This document shows positions 15,996-24,669 of a DNA stretch of 64,000 nucleotides, in pieces; within the stretch, counting starts at the first letter, position 1, and each line of letters begins with the position of its first letter. Below the pieces are notes generated by a model. That model searched no databases, was not told where the DNA came from, and was given only the letters and a program-made list of their open reading frames with translations. Source of the DNA: Bacteroidota bacterium (GTDB lineage Bacteria > Bacteroidota > Bacteroidia > B-17B0 > Aurantibacillaceae); contig CANFTW010000006.1 of the NCBI GenBank assembly GCA_947450025.1, positions 62,001-126,000 on the forward strand, given 5' to 3'. Made by a program: the position numbers and the translations under genes.

Positions 15996-18059
15996 ATGAA
16001 TTTTTTGTTTCCCACATTTTTAATTGGTTTAGCGGCAATTGCCATTCCCATTATTATTCATCTTTTCAATTTCAGGAAATACAAAAAAGTGTATTTCACG
16101 AATGTTCAGTTTCTAAAAGAATTAAAGCAAGAAAGTGATAGCAAGTCCAAGCTTAAAGAATTACTGATTTTAGCGATGCGTGTTTTGGCCATTGCTTGTT
16201 TAGTATTTGCTTTCGCTCAGCCATTTATTCCTAGTAAAACAAAAACGGTGCAAGGCGAAAAAGCCATCAGTATTTATATTGACAATTCATTTAGTATGGA
16301 GAGTAATAATAAAAAAGGGACATTATTAGAAAATGCTAAAGAGTATGCAACTGAAATTGTTAACACGTTTCATGCGAGCGATAAATTTCAACTATTAACC
16401 AATGATTTTGAAGGAAAGCATCAACGACTTCTTTCCAAAGAAGAATTCATGGAGCAATTAGATGAGGTAAAAATTTCTTCAGCAACAAAAAATTTAAACG
16501 ATGTAATAAAACGCCAACAAGATTTTTTACAGAATAATTCTCCAAAAAACAACCGTATTTTTTTATTAAGTGATTTTCAAAAAAACACCACTGTATTTAA
16601 TAAAGCAGATGTGGATACTTCTTTAACGGTAAGTTTTATCCCCATTGCCTCATCAGAAATTAGTAATGTATATATTGATAGTGTTTGGTTTGAAACCCCT
16701 GTTCAGCAATTTGGTACTCAGCAAATTATTCATGCGGTGATAATCAATAAGAGCGAAAAAGATATTGAGAATGGAACTTTAAAATTATATGTCAATGGCG
16801 CACAAGTGTCCTTAAGTTCGTTTGACATTAGCGGAGGTAATAAGAAAGATGTTAGCATATCGTTTACAGTAAAAGATAAAGGAGTAAATAAAGGTATTTT
16901 GAAAATTGAAGATTATCCTATTACTTACGATGATAATTTTTATTTTAGTTTTAATGCTCAAACAACTATTCATGCCTTAGTAATTAATGGTAAAGAATGT
17001 AAGACAGAAGGGAACTTTAGGTCATTAATGCAGAATGATAGCTTATTCGATTATCATGAAAATAGTGAGCTATCTGTTGATTATGGCATCTTTTCTAAAA
17101 CAAATATGATTGTTCTGAATGAGTTAATCTCCCTTACATCTGGTTTAGTATCTGAGCTTCAAAAATTTATTGATCATGGAGGCAGTGTTGTGATATTCCC
17201 AAGTGTAAAAGCAGATTTAGAATCTTATAATACAGCATTTAAATTATTACAATTGCCGCAAATTATAAAATTAGATACAGTTAACACCAAAACACAAAGT
17301 ATAAATTTTGAGCAAGGACTATATGAAGGAGTGTTTGATAAAATAGATCAACGAATGGATCTTCCTAAGGTATTTGAGCATTTTGAATGGACTAAATCGA
17401 CTAATAATGCTATACAGGATCTAGTGTTATTACAAAATGGCCATGCGCTCCTTTCTTTAAATACTATAAGCTCAGGAAAAGTTTATCTATTTTCTATCCC
17501 TTCTGATTTTAGTTCTTCAAATTTATTAAAACATGCCTTATTTGTTCCAACGTTAATCAAAATGTCCATTTTAAGTTTAAAGCCTTCGCCGATTTCGTAT
17601 AAAACTTCGGTTAATGAAGCCGTCCTTTTAAATATCTCGGATAATTTTTCAGATAAACCATTACACATTACTAAAGCAGATAGTCTAGCAAGTTCACCAA
17701 CAAAAATCGATATCATTCCCGAACATCGTTTAATCAATAATACCACCACATTATATACTCAAAATCAAATTAAGGAAGCTGGATTTTATAATGTTATTGA
17801 AGATCAGATACCAGTTAAAGATTTAGCCTTTAATTTCGATAGAAAAGAATCGGATATGAATTTTATGTCAAAAGATGAATTACAAAAACAAATTGATGAA
17901 AAGGGATTGAACAACTTCGATATTATTGAACCAAACGAAAAAACATTAACAAATGCTCTGCAAGAAGTTAACGATGGCAAAAAATTATGGAAATTGTTCT
18001 TAATTTTGGCCTTGATTTTCTTAGCCGCTGAAATATTAATCATTAGATTATTTAAATAA
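15996..18059 (+). CDS. BatA/VWA-domain membrane protein
   Basis: This 687-residue protein starts MNFLFPTFLIGLAAIAIPIIIHLF, the BatA (aerotolerance regulator N-terminal) signature, with a second helix near residues 58-77. A von Willebrand A-like domain follows, with the MIDAS motif DNSFS (IYIDNSFSMESN, about residues 95-105). A long periplasmic region comes next, and the protein ends in a C-terminal transmembrane helix (about 665-684). Related Bacteroidota proteins sit in the inner membrane with VWA domains exposed. Their role is unproven despite the aerotolerance label. The ATG at 15996 fits the family start. It lies 4 bp upstream of the dihydroorotase-like gene. Confidence 0.85.
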   Translation: MNFLFPTFLIGLAAIAIPIIIHLFNFRKYKKVYFTNVQFLKELKQESDSKSKLKELLILAMRVLAIACLVFAFAQPFIPSKTKTVQGEKAISIYIDNSFSMESNNKKGTLLENAKEYATEIVNTFHASDKFQLLTNDFEGKHQRLLSKEEFMEQLDEVKISSATKNLNDVIKRQQDFLQNNSPKNNRIFLLSDFQKNTTVFNKADVDTSLTVSFIPIASSEISNVYIDSVWFETPVQQFGTQQIIHAVIINKSEKDIENGTLKLYVNGAQVSLSSFDISGGNKKDVSISFTVKDKGVNKGILKIEDYPITYDDNFYFSFNAQTTIHALVINGKECKTEGNFRSLMQNDSLFDYHENSELSVDYGIFSKTNMIVLNELISLTSGLVSELQKFIDHGGSVVIFPSVKADLESYNTAFKLLQLPQIIKLDTVNTKTQSINFEQGLYEGVFDKIDQRMDLPKVFEHFEWTKSTNNAIQDLVLLQNGHALLSLNTISSGKVYLFSIPSDFSSSNLLKHALFVPTLIKMSILSLKPSPISYKTSVNEAVLLNISDNFSDKPLHITKADSLASSPTKIDIIPEHRLINNTTTLYTQNQIKEAGFYNVIEDQIPVKDLAFNFDRKESDMNFMSKDELQKQIDEKGLNNFDIIEPNEKTLTNALQEVNDGKKLWKLFLILALIFLAAEILIIRLFK

Positions 18060-18063
18060 CGAT

Positions 18064-19329
18064 ATGAACCTTTTAATTAAACAAGCCACGATAGTAGATT
18101 CTAACAGCAGCCATAACGGTAAGGTTGTCGATATCTTAATTGAAAAAGGAGTAATCACACAAATTAAAAAAAGTATTACACCCGGAAAAGGCATTAAAAC
18201 AATTGAAGGAAATAATTTACACGTATCAGCTGGTTGGTTAGATATGCAAGTGAATTTTTGTGATCCAGGAAACGAACATAAAGAAACTTTAGAAAAAGGT
18301 TTAAAAGCCGCTGCTAAAGGTGGGTTTACAGGTGTAGCAGTCATGAGCGGAACTAACCCTCCTTTGCACAATAAGGCGCAAATTGATTATGTGGTTAATA
18401 AAGCAAAATCTAATGCAGTCGATGTGTATCCTGTTGGGACTTTAAGTTATAATCAAGAAGGCAAAGATTTATCGGAAATGTACGATATGCAATTATCGGG
18501 TGCCGTTGCATTTAGCGATTATAAGAAACCAATTAAAGATGCTGGATTAATTTTAAGAGCCCTTCAATATTCAAACAACATTAATAGTTTTATAATTACG
18601 CATTGCGATGATAAAACCATTTCTCATGGTGGATTAATGAATGAAGGAGTTACCTCTACGCGTCTTGGTTTAAAAGGTATGCCAGTATTAGCCGAAGAAA
18701 TTATGCTGCAACGTAACATTCAAATTTTAGAATATACCGGCGGTAAAATACATATCCCCACAATTAGCACTAAAGGTAGCGTTGACATAATTAAAAAAGC
18801 AAAAGCAAAAAAACTAAATATTACTTGTGGTGTTGCGGCTTACAATTTATTGTTAGATGAAACAGAAGTAGAAGGTTTTGATACTAACTTTAAAGTCAAT
18901 CCTCCGTTAAGAACCAAAGAAGATGTAGAAGCTTTGAAAAAAGGAGTGGCTGATGGTATTATTGATGTGATTGTAAGCGATCATAATCCACAAGATATTG
19001 AAAGTAAAGATTTGGAATTTGATTTAGCCGATAATGGGATGGTTGGTTTAGAAAGTTGTTTTGGTGTGGCAAATGCAGCTCTTTCTTCAAAAGCATCTTT
19101 AGAAACTTTGATTGATACATTAACTAAGAATCCGCGCACTATTTTAGGCTTAAAAGAAGTTTCAGTAAAACAAGGTGAAGAGGCTAACTTAACTATTTTT
19201 AATCCTGGAACAAAATACGTCTTTGAAAAGTCACATATTATATCTTCTAATAAAAACTCTGGGTTTATTGGAAAGGAATTAAAGGGTGAGGTAATAGGTG
19301 TTATTAATAAAGATAAGTTTTTATCCTAA
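18064..19329 (+). CDS. pyrC: Dihydroorotase homologue lacking canonical metal ligands (pseudo-DHOase)
   Basis: This 421-residue amidohydrolase-fold protein matches dihydroorotase over its full length (GWLDMQVNFCDPGNEHKETLEKG, GLKGMPVLAEEIM, YTGGKIHIPTIST, VSDHNPQDIE). Key residues differ from active enzymes. The HxHxR motif after the first strand reads QVNFC (residues 62-66), and the histidine expected in the HxxH segment is replaced in HIPTIS (about 230-235). The catalytic-type aspartate in SDHN (D306) is kept. Such proteins are usually annotated pyrC in Bacteroidota but resemble the non-catalytic DHOase-like partners of aspartate transcarbamoylase. A true dihydroorotase would have to lie elsewhere in the genome. 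carB follows about 700 bp downstream on the same strand. Confidence 0.85.
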   Translation: MNLLIKQATIVDSNSSHNGKVVDILIEKGVITQIKKSITPGKGIKTIEGNNLHVSAGWLDMQVNFCDPGNEHKETLEKGLKAAAKGGFTGVAVMSGTNPPLHNKAQIDYVVNKAKSNAVDVYPVGTLSYNQEGKDLSEMYDMQLSGAVAFSDYKKPIKDAGLILRALQYSNNINSFIITHCDDKTISHGGLMNEGVTSTRLGLKGMPVLAEEIMLQRNIQILEYTGGKIHIPTISTKGSVDIIKKAKAKKLNITCGVAAYNLLLDETEVEGFDTNFKVNPPLRTKEDVEALKKGVADGIIDVIVSDHNPQDIESKDLEFDLADNGMVGLESCFGVANAALSSKASLETLIDTLTKNPRTILGLKEVSVKQGEEANLTIFNPGTKYVFEKSHIISSNKNSGFIGKELKGEVIGVINKDKFLS

Positions 19330-19883
19330 AAGTTCAGTCCTGCGCTGATTCCAGCCCAAAATTGAAAATACTTTGCATGATAACCTTCAGCGTCATGACT
19401 CATGATGACAGGGGTTAATCCAACTCTAAAGAAAAATCCATCTTCTTGTCTTTGGTATCTGTATCCGCCACGCCAAACACTAAATAGGATATTCTCCCAA
19501 AAATACTGATCAATTTCGTTTGGTTTTTCGTTGTATCTGCGCTGCAGAGTCCCTCCAATTCCTAATTCTAAATGGTGTGGATTTTTAAACAGAATGAAAT
19601 TGTTTTCTAAAACATATTGCTGTTCTATATAAATCCCATTAAAATGGGGTGCAAATCCAACTCTGGCGCTTATTTTTAATTTATCTTTGTAGTAATAGAT
19701 TCTGTCATAATTTAATGAATAGAGCCCGGCATTCCCACCCAATTCAATAAATGCTGCGTTTTTAGCAGGATGTTTTGTATAATCTTTTGGAGATAAAATG
19801 ATATAATCTCCTTGCCCCTTTATGGTATTAGCCATAAGAGAGAAAAAACAATAAACGAGTATGCTTTTTCTTGAAATCAACAC
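19326..19883 (-). CDS. Outer-membrane beta-barrel-like protein of unknown function
   Basis: This protein of about 185 residues has a signal peptide (LVYCFFSLMANTIKG), then alternating amphipathic strands ending FWAGISAGLNF, the aromatic C-terminal signature of an outer-membrane barrel. The GTG at 19883 and TTG at 19880 are both possible starts. A perfect -7 box on the minus strand (TATGTTTG, 19892-19885) abuts them, so the mRNA may be leaderless or start at a later codon. Its end overlaps the convergent dihydroorotase-like gene by 4 bp. No family is recognised. Confidence 0.65.
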   Translation of the reverse strand: MLISRKSILVYCFFSLMANTIKGQGDYIILSPKDYTKHPAKNAAFIELGGNAGLYSLNYDRIYYYKDKLKISARVGFAPHFNGIYIEQQYVLENNFILFKNPHHLELGIGGTLQRRYNEKPNEIDQYFWENILFSVWRGGYRYQRQEDGFFFRVGLTPVIMSHDAEGYHAKYFQFWAGISAGLNF

Positions 19884-19940
19884 TCAAACATACAAATTAA
19901 TATAAAAAGGGACGTTATTAATTAAATGTTAAAATCTTAA

Positions 19941-19973
19941 TTGAGTTAAAGTCTAACGAAAGCACTATCTTTA
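19941..19973 (+). promoter_or_regulatory. Predicted carB promoter
   Basis: TTG (19941-19943), a 22-nt spacer and TATCTTTA (19966-19973, one mismatch from TAnnTTTG) lie 62 nt before the carB ATG. Confidence 0.4.
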
Positions 19974-20034
19974 CAAAGTTTGTTTTTTTGTTTCTTAACA
20001 TCTAAAAAACATTAAAATTTGCTCATTAAAATAT

Positions 20035-22845
20035 ATGAAAGATACATCTATAAAATCCGTTTTAATTATTGGTTCAGGTCCCATTATTATTGGGCAAGCT
20101 TGCGAGTTTGATTATTCAGGCTCTCAATCTGCAAAAAGTCTCCGTGAAGAAGGAATTGAGGTAACCTTGATTAACTCAAATCCTGCGACTATTATGACAG
20201 ATAAAGTCACTGCAGATCATATTTATTTGTTGCCATTAGAGGTTAAATCAATTGTCAAAATATTAGAGGAACGTCAGATTGATGCTGTGTTACCAACGAT
20301 GGGTGGACAAACAGCCTTGAATTTAGCTTTGAAATGTGATGATTTAGGGATTTGGGAAAAGTATGGTGTGAAAATGATTGGTGTTGACATTGATGCCATT
20401 AAAGTTACTGAAGACAGAGATTTATTCAGAATACGAATGAATGAAATTGGAGTAGGTATGGCTCCAAGTAAAATTGCCAAATCGTTTTTAGAAGGCAAAT
20501 CTATTGCGCAAGAGTTTGGATTTCCTTTAGTAATTCGTCCTTCGTTTACCCTTGGTGGAAGTGGTGGTTCAGTAGTTTATAAAAAAGAAGATTATGATCA
20601 TTTATTAAATAGAGGTTTACAAACTTCGCCAATACATGAAGTATTAATTGATAAAGCCGTATTAGGATGGAAAGAATATGAATTAGAATTGTTACGTGAT
20701 AAAAATGACAACGTAGCGATTATTTGTTCTATTGAAAACTTTGATCCAATGGGTGTGCATACAGGCGATAGTATTACTGTAGCTCCTGCGCAAACATTAA
20801 GTGATAGTACGTATCAAAAAATGCGTACGATGGCTATTAAAATGATGCGTAGTATTGGTAATTTTTCTGGTGGTTGTAACGTACAGTTTGCTGTAAGTGA
20901 TGATGAAAAAGAAGAAATCATTGCGATTGAAATTAATCCTCGCGTATCTCGCTCATCTGCATTAGCAAGTAAAGCAACAGGTTACCCAATTGCTCGTATT
21001 GCAAGTAAATTAGCTATTGGTTATACATTAGATGAATTACAAAATCAAATTACTAAACAAACATCGGCATACTTTGAACCTACATTGGATTATGTGATTG
21101 TAAAAATTCCTCGTTGGAACTTTGATAAATTTAAAGGATGCAATCGCGAGTTAGGTTTCCAAATGAAATCGGTTGGAGAGGTAATGGCTATTGGTCGTTC
21201 TTTCCAGGAAGCCTTACAAAAAGCTTGTCAATCATTGGAAATTAAACGTAATGGTTTAGGTGCTGATGGAAAAGAAAGTACGAATCAAGCTGAATTATTA
21301 GCAGGTTTAGAGCGTCCAAGTTGGAATCGTTTGTTTATGATTTATGATGCCATGAAATTAGGTATCTCTATCAAAACGATTCAAAAATTAACCCGCATTG
21401 ATATGTGGTTCTTAGAGCAAATCGAACAAATGATTGCTTTAGAGCATGAAGTAAGTAAATACCGCTTAGCAGATATCCCAAGAGATTTATTATACGAAGT
21501 AAAACAAATGGGATATGCAGATAGACAAGTGGCGCATTTATTACGTTGTTTGGAAAGTGAAGTCTATAATAAACGCAAGGAAATGAATATCAACCGTGTG
21601 TTTAAAATGGTTGATACCTGTGCGGCTGAGTTTGAAGCCAAAACACCTTATTACTATTCAACCTTTGAAGACGAAAACGAAAGTATTAGAACGGATAAAA
21701 AGAAAGTGATTATTTTAGGTTCTGGTCCTAACCGCATTGGACAAGGCATTGAGTTTGATTACAGTTGTGTGCACGGTGTGTTAGCCGCTAAAGAAATGGG
21801 TTACGAAACGATTATGATTAACTGTAATCCCGAAACCGTTAGTACGGATTTTAGTACAGCTGATAAATTATATTTCGAGCCGGTTTTTTGGGAGCACATT
21901 TACGACATTATTTTACATGAAAAGCCAGAAGGCGTTATTGTGCAATTAGGTGGACAAACCGCTTTAAAACTTGCGGAAAAATTAGAACGTTACGGAATTA
22001 AAATTATTGGCACAGATTTCAAATCATTGGATTTGGCTGAAGATAGAGGAAGATTCTCAAACTTATTAAAAGAAAATAATATTCCTTATCCAAAATTTGG
22101 TGTGATTACTGATGCTGAAGAAGCAATCACTTTATCTAAAGAGTTAGGTTTCCCTTTATTAGTTCGTCCGAGTTATGTATTAGGTGGGCAATCGATGAAG
22201 ATTGTCATCAATGAAGAAGAATTAGAACAACACGTGGTAAAATTATTACATGATTTACCAGGAAATCAAGTGTTATTAGATCATTTCTTGCAAGGTGCTA
22301 TCGAAGCAGAATCTGATTCGATTTGTGATGGTAAAGATGTTTACACGATTGGGATGATGGAGCATATTGAGCCTGCAGGTATTCATAGTGGAGATAGTTA
22401 CGCGGTATTGCCAACATTTGATTTGTCTGAAAATGTGCTGAAACAAATGGAAGAATATACCAAAACCATTGCAGTTGCATTAAACACGGTTGGATTATTA
22501 AATATACAATTCGCTATTAAAGATGAGGTAGTATATATCATCGAAGCAAATCCTCGTGCTTCTCGTACGGTTCCATTTATTGCAAAAGCATATGATGAGC
22601 CATATGTAAACTATGCTACTAAAGTTATGTTAGGGGCTAAAGTCAAAGATTTTGATTTTAAACCTAAGAAAAAAGGTTATGCGATTAAAATCCCAGTATT
22701 TAGCTACGAGAAATTCCCTGAGATTCAAAAAGAATTAGGCCCTGAAATGAAATCAACGGGTGAAGCCATTTACTTTATTGATAGCTTACAGGATGAGTAT
22801 TTTCAAAATATTTATAGCGAACGTAATTTATATTTAAGTAAATAA
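20035..22845 (+). CDS. carB: Carbamoyl-phosphate synthase large subunit, lacking the C-terminal allosteric domain
   Basis: This large subunit makes carbamoyl phosphate from glutamine-derived ammonia, bicarbonate and two ATP, for pyrimidine and arginine synthesis. The two ATP-grasp halves are both present, starting at GSGPIIIGQACEFDYSG (about residue 13) and GSGPNRIGQGIEFDYSC (about residue 563). The conserved MGGQTALNLAL and QLGGQTALKLAE segments and the HTGDS/HSGDS loops are intact. The protein is 936 residues and stops at the end of the second synthetase half (GPEMKSTGEAIYFIDS). The roughly 130-residue MGS-like allosteric domain of the E. coli enzyme is missing. Shorter CarB proteins of this kind are common in Bacteroidota as far as I recall. 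carA is not in the window. Confidence 0.95.
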   Translation: MKDTSIKSVLIIGSGPIIIGQACEFDYSGSQSAKSLREEGIEVTLINSNPATIMTDKVTADHIYLLPLEVKSIVKILEERQIDAVLPTMGGQTALNLALKCDDLGIWEKYGVKMIGVDIDAIKVTEDRDLFRIRMNEIGVGMAPSKIAKSFLEGKSIAQEFGFPLVIRPSFTLGGSGGSVVYKKEDYDHLLNRGLQTSPIHEVLIDKAVLGWKEYELELLRDKNDNVAIICSIENFDPMGVHTGDSITVAPAQTLSDSTYQKMRTMAIKMMRSIGNFSGGCNVQFAVSDDEKEEIIAIEINPRVSRSSALASKATGYPIARIASKLAIGYTLDELQNQITKQTSAYFEPTLDYVIVKIPRWNFDKFKGCNRELGFQMKSVGEVMAIGRSFQEALQKACQSLEIKRNGLGADGKESTNQAELLAGLERPSWNRLFMIYDAMKLGISIKTIQKLTRIDMWFLEQIEQMIALEHEVSKYRLADIPRDLLYEVKQMGYADRQVAHLLRCLESEVYNKRKEMNINRVFKMVDTCAAEFEAKTPYYYSTFEDENESIRTDKKKVIILGSGPNRIGQGIEFDYSCVHGVLAAKEMGYETIMINCNPETVSTDFSTADKLYFEPVFWEHIYDIILHEKPEGVIVQLGGQTALKLAEKLERYGIKIIGTDFKSLDLAEDRGRFSNLLKENNIPYPKFGVITDAEEAITLSKELGFPLLVRPSYVLGGQSMKIVINEEELEQHVVKLLHDLPGNQVLLDHFLQGAIEAESDSICDGKDVYTIGMMEHIEPAGIHSGDSYAVLPTFDLSENVLKQMEEYTKTIAVALNTVGLLNIQFAIKDEVVYIIEANPRASRTVPFIAKAYDEPYVNYATKVMLGAKVKDFDFKPKKKGYAIKIPVFSYEKFPEIQKELGPEMKSTGEAIYFIDSLQDEYFQNIYSERNLYLSK

Positions 22846-22862
22846 TTTTGGACTTTACTTTT

Positions 22863-22890
22863 TAAAACGCGTCATTGGCGCGTTTTTTTA
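22863..22890 (+). terminator. Rho-independent terminator of carB
   Basis: AAAACGCG / CGCGTTTTTTT with a 7-nt loop lies 18 nt past the carB stop. Confidence 0.82.
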
Positions 22891-22919
22891 TGCAACAAAA
22901 ATTTTTGGGCACAAAAAAA

Positions 22920-23014
22920 GGGTAAGCTACTTTCATCGCACCGCTCAACCATCTACCCTTGCTATGTTCCCATCCTGGGGGATTTGACAGGAGCTGGTCG
23001 TGAAAGACTTACCC
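22920..23014 (-). ncRNA. ffs: Signal recognition particle RNA, small bacterial type (4.5S-like)
   Basis: Read on the minus strand, the ends GGGTAAG (23014-23008) and CTTACCC (22926-22920) pair. The apical region holds the conserved SRP core GGGAACATAGCAAGGGTAGATG, with the matching CAGCTCCTGTCAAATCCCCCAGGATG segment on the 5' side of the loop. A T-run (complement of the A-run 22913-22919) ends the transcript. The RNA binds Ffh and directs nascent membrane and secreted proteins to FtsY. Length and layout fit the small SRP RNA found in this phylum. Confidence 0.93.
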
Positions 23015-23054
23015 GCGACAAAAGTATATAATTTATTCCATTATTTACATAATT

Positions 23055-23084
23055 TTGATAAAAATTATATCTTACCTATATTTA
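23055..23084 (+). promoter_or_regulatory. Predicted promoter of the glycosyltransferase gene
   Basis: TTG (23055-23057), a 19-nt spacer and TATATTTA (23077-23084, one mismatch from TAnnTTTG) lie 21 nt before the ATG at 23106. An overlapping TAATTTTG at 23050-23057 is an alternative -7 box. Confidence 0.5.
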
Positions 23085-23105
23085 TCCTTTCATTAACTAC
23101 ATTCT

Positions 23106-24062
23106 ATGAATATTTCAGTTGTCATTCCCTTATTTAACGAAGAAGAATCTTTACCCGAACTTCACGACTGGATTAAGCGTGTGATGGATGAAAATAAATT
23201 TACCTACGAAATTTTATTTATAGATGATGGCAGTAAAGATAAATCATGGCAAGTGATTGAATCTATCGCGGCAAAAAATCACTGTGTAAGAGCGATTAAA
23301 TTTCGACGTAATTATGGCAAATCTCCTGGACTTCATGTTGGATTTGAGGCAGCCCAAGGGGATGTGGTGATAACCATGGATGCTGATTTACAAGATTCTC
23401 CGGATGAAATCCCTGAACTATATAAAATGATGACTACAGGTAATTATGATTTAGTTAGTGGTTGGAAACAAAAACGTTTTGATAATACATTCACCAAAAA
23501 TATTCCTTCAAAATTATATAACTGGACTAATCGAAAAATATCAGGTATTAAATTGCATGATATGAATTGTGGATTAAAAGCATATCGCAAAGAAGTTGTA
23601 AAGAGTATTGAAGTGTACGGAGAAATGCATCGCTTTATCCCTGTTTTGGCCAAGAATGCAGGTTTTTATAATATAGGTGAAAAAGTGGTTCAACATCAAG
23701 CACGCAAATATGGCGTTAGTAAATTTGGTTGGGAACGATTTATTAATGGTTTCTTAGATTTACTAACCATTACATTTTTATCCAAGTTTGGTAAACGTCC
23801 CATGCACTTTTTTGGATTAATAGGAACATTAATGTTTGTTGTAGGATTATTTGCTACGGTATATTTAGGAGTGGACAAATTATATCATGTATTAAATCAT
23901 ATGCCAGCTCGTTTATTAACACAACGTCCTTCTTTCTTTATAGCTCTAACATCTATGGTTTTAGGCACTATGTTGTTTTTAGCAGGATTTATTGGAGAGT
24001 TAATTTTAAGAAATTCTCCGGATAGAAATAATTATCTATTAGAGCGAAAAATTAATTTATAA
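23106..24062 (+). CDS. GT2-family polyprenyl-phosphate glycosyltransferase (DPM1/GtrB-like)
   Basis: This 318-residue membrane protein has an N-terminal GT-A catalytic domain (VVIPLFNEEESLPEL; FIDDGSKDKSW; the DxD-like MDADLQDSPDEIPEL near residues 93-103; GWKQKRFDN). Two C-terminal transmembrane helices follow, near residues 230-252 and 275-297. The layout matches enzymes such as GtrB or ArnC that transfer a sugar from a nucleotide donor to a lipid carrier at the inner membrane. The sugar is not predictable. The next gene starts 8 bp downstream and is probably co-transcribed. Confidence 0.88.
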   Translation: MNISVVIPLFNEEESLPELHDWIKRVMDENKFTYEILFIDDGSKDKSWQVIESIAAKNHCVRAIKFRRNYGKSPGLHVGFEAAQGDVVITMDADLQDSPDEIPELYKMMTTGNYDLVSGWKQKRFDNTFTKNIPSKLYNWTNRKISGIKLHDMNCGLKAYRKEVVKSIEVYGEMHRFIPVLAKNAGFYNIGEKVVQHQARKYGVSKFGWERFINGFLDLLTITFLSKFGKRPMHFFGLIGTLMFVVGLFATVYLGVDKLYHVLNHMPARLLTQRPSFFIALTSMVLGTMLFLAGFIGELILRNSPDRNNYLLERKINL

Positions 24063-24069
24063 TTTTTTA

Positions 24070-24669
24070 ATGCAAGACGAACAAACAAAGAGAAAGCCTC
24101 GAATTCCGCTCTCTAAAGAAGAGTTATTTTACGTCAAAGAAATTAAAAAATTCAAAGAACAGCATAAGGTTGAAGTTTTTAAAAAAACAAACTTCTATAA
24201 AATATTAAATACAACGAATGTTGTATTAGCTGGATTTCTGTCTTATTGTTTATTAAGCATCTTAATTTGTTGCCATTGGAATGAAACAAAAATTATTAAT
24301 GCCGAATGTCATTATGGCCCATATAATCGATTGTTAAACGCAAGAGAAATTATAGAAATAGAGCTTCATACTTTAAACAATAATGATGGTGTTACTATTA
24401 AAACGAGTGATTTATTTCAGGTCCCAAAACAAAATGATATAGCTTTTATTGGAACCGATTTTGTTTTTAATAAAATTATTAAAGTGAAATTAGCTAATCA
24501 AAATCAAACGTATTGGCATATCTACACTTACCCTAAATTTATTGTATGCCTATTTGCGATGTGTTTTGGGTTTTTCATTTATAAGGTCAATAAACACTTA
24601 AGTATAAACGGATTGTTAACCGTATTTGGTTTATTTACTTTAGCAAGTTTATATTTTATATTGATATAG
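24070..24669 (+). CDS. Membrane protein of unknown function
   Basis: This 199-residue protein has a charged, Lys-rich cytoplasmic N-terminus (1-45), a transmembrane segment (about 49-70, NVVLAGFLSYCLLSILICC) and an extracytoplasmic domain of about 85 residues. Two close helices finish the protein (about 155-195). I recognise no family. It follows the glycosyltransferase by 8 bp, so it may be a partner in the same pathway, but that rests only on position. Its 3' end overlaps the convergent MATE gene by 14 bp. Confidence 0.65.
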   Translation: MQDEQTKRKPRIPLSKEELFYVKEIKKFKEQHKVEVFKKTNFYKILNTTNVVLAGFLSYCLLSILICCHWNETKIINAECHYGPYNRLLNAREIIEIELHTLNNNDGVTIKTSDLFQVPKQNDIAFIGTDFVFNKIIKVKLANQNQTYWHIYTYPKFIVCLFAMCFGFFIYKVNKHLSINGLLTVFGLFTLASLYFILI

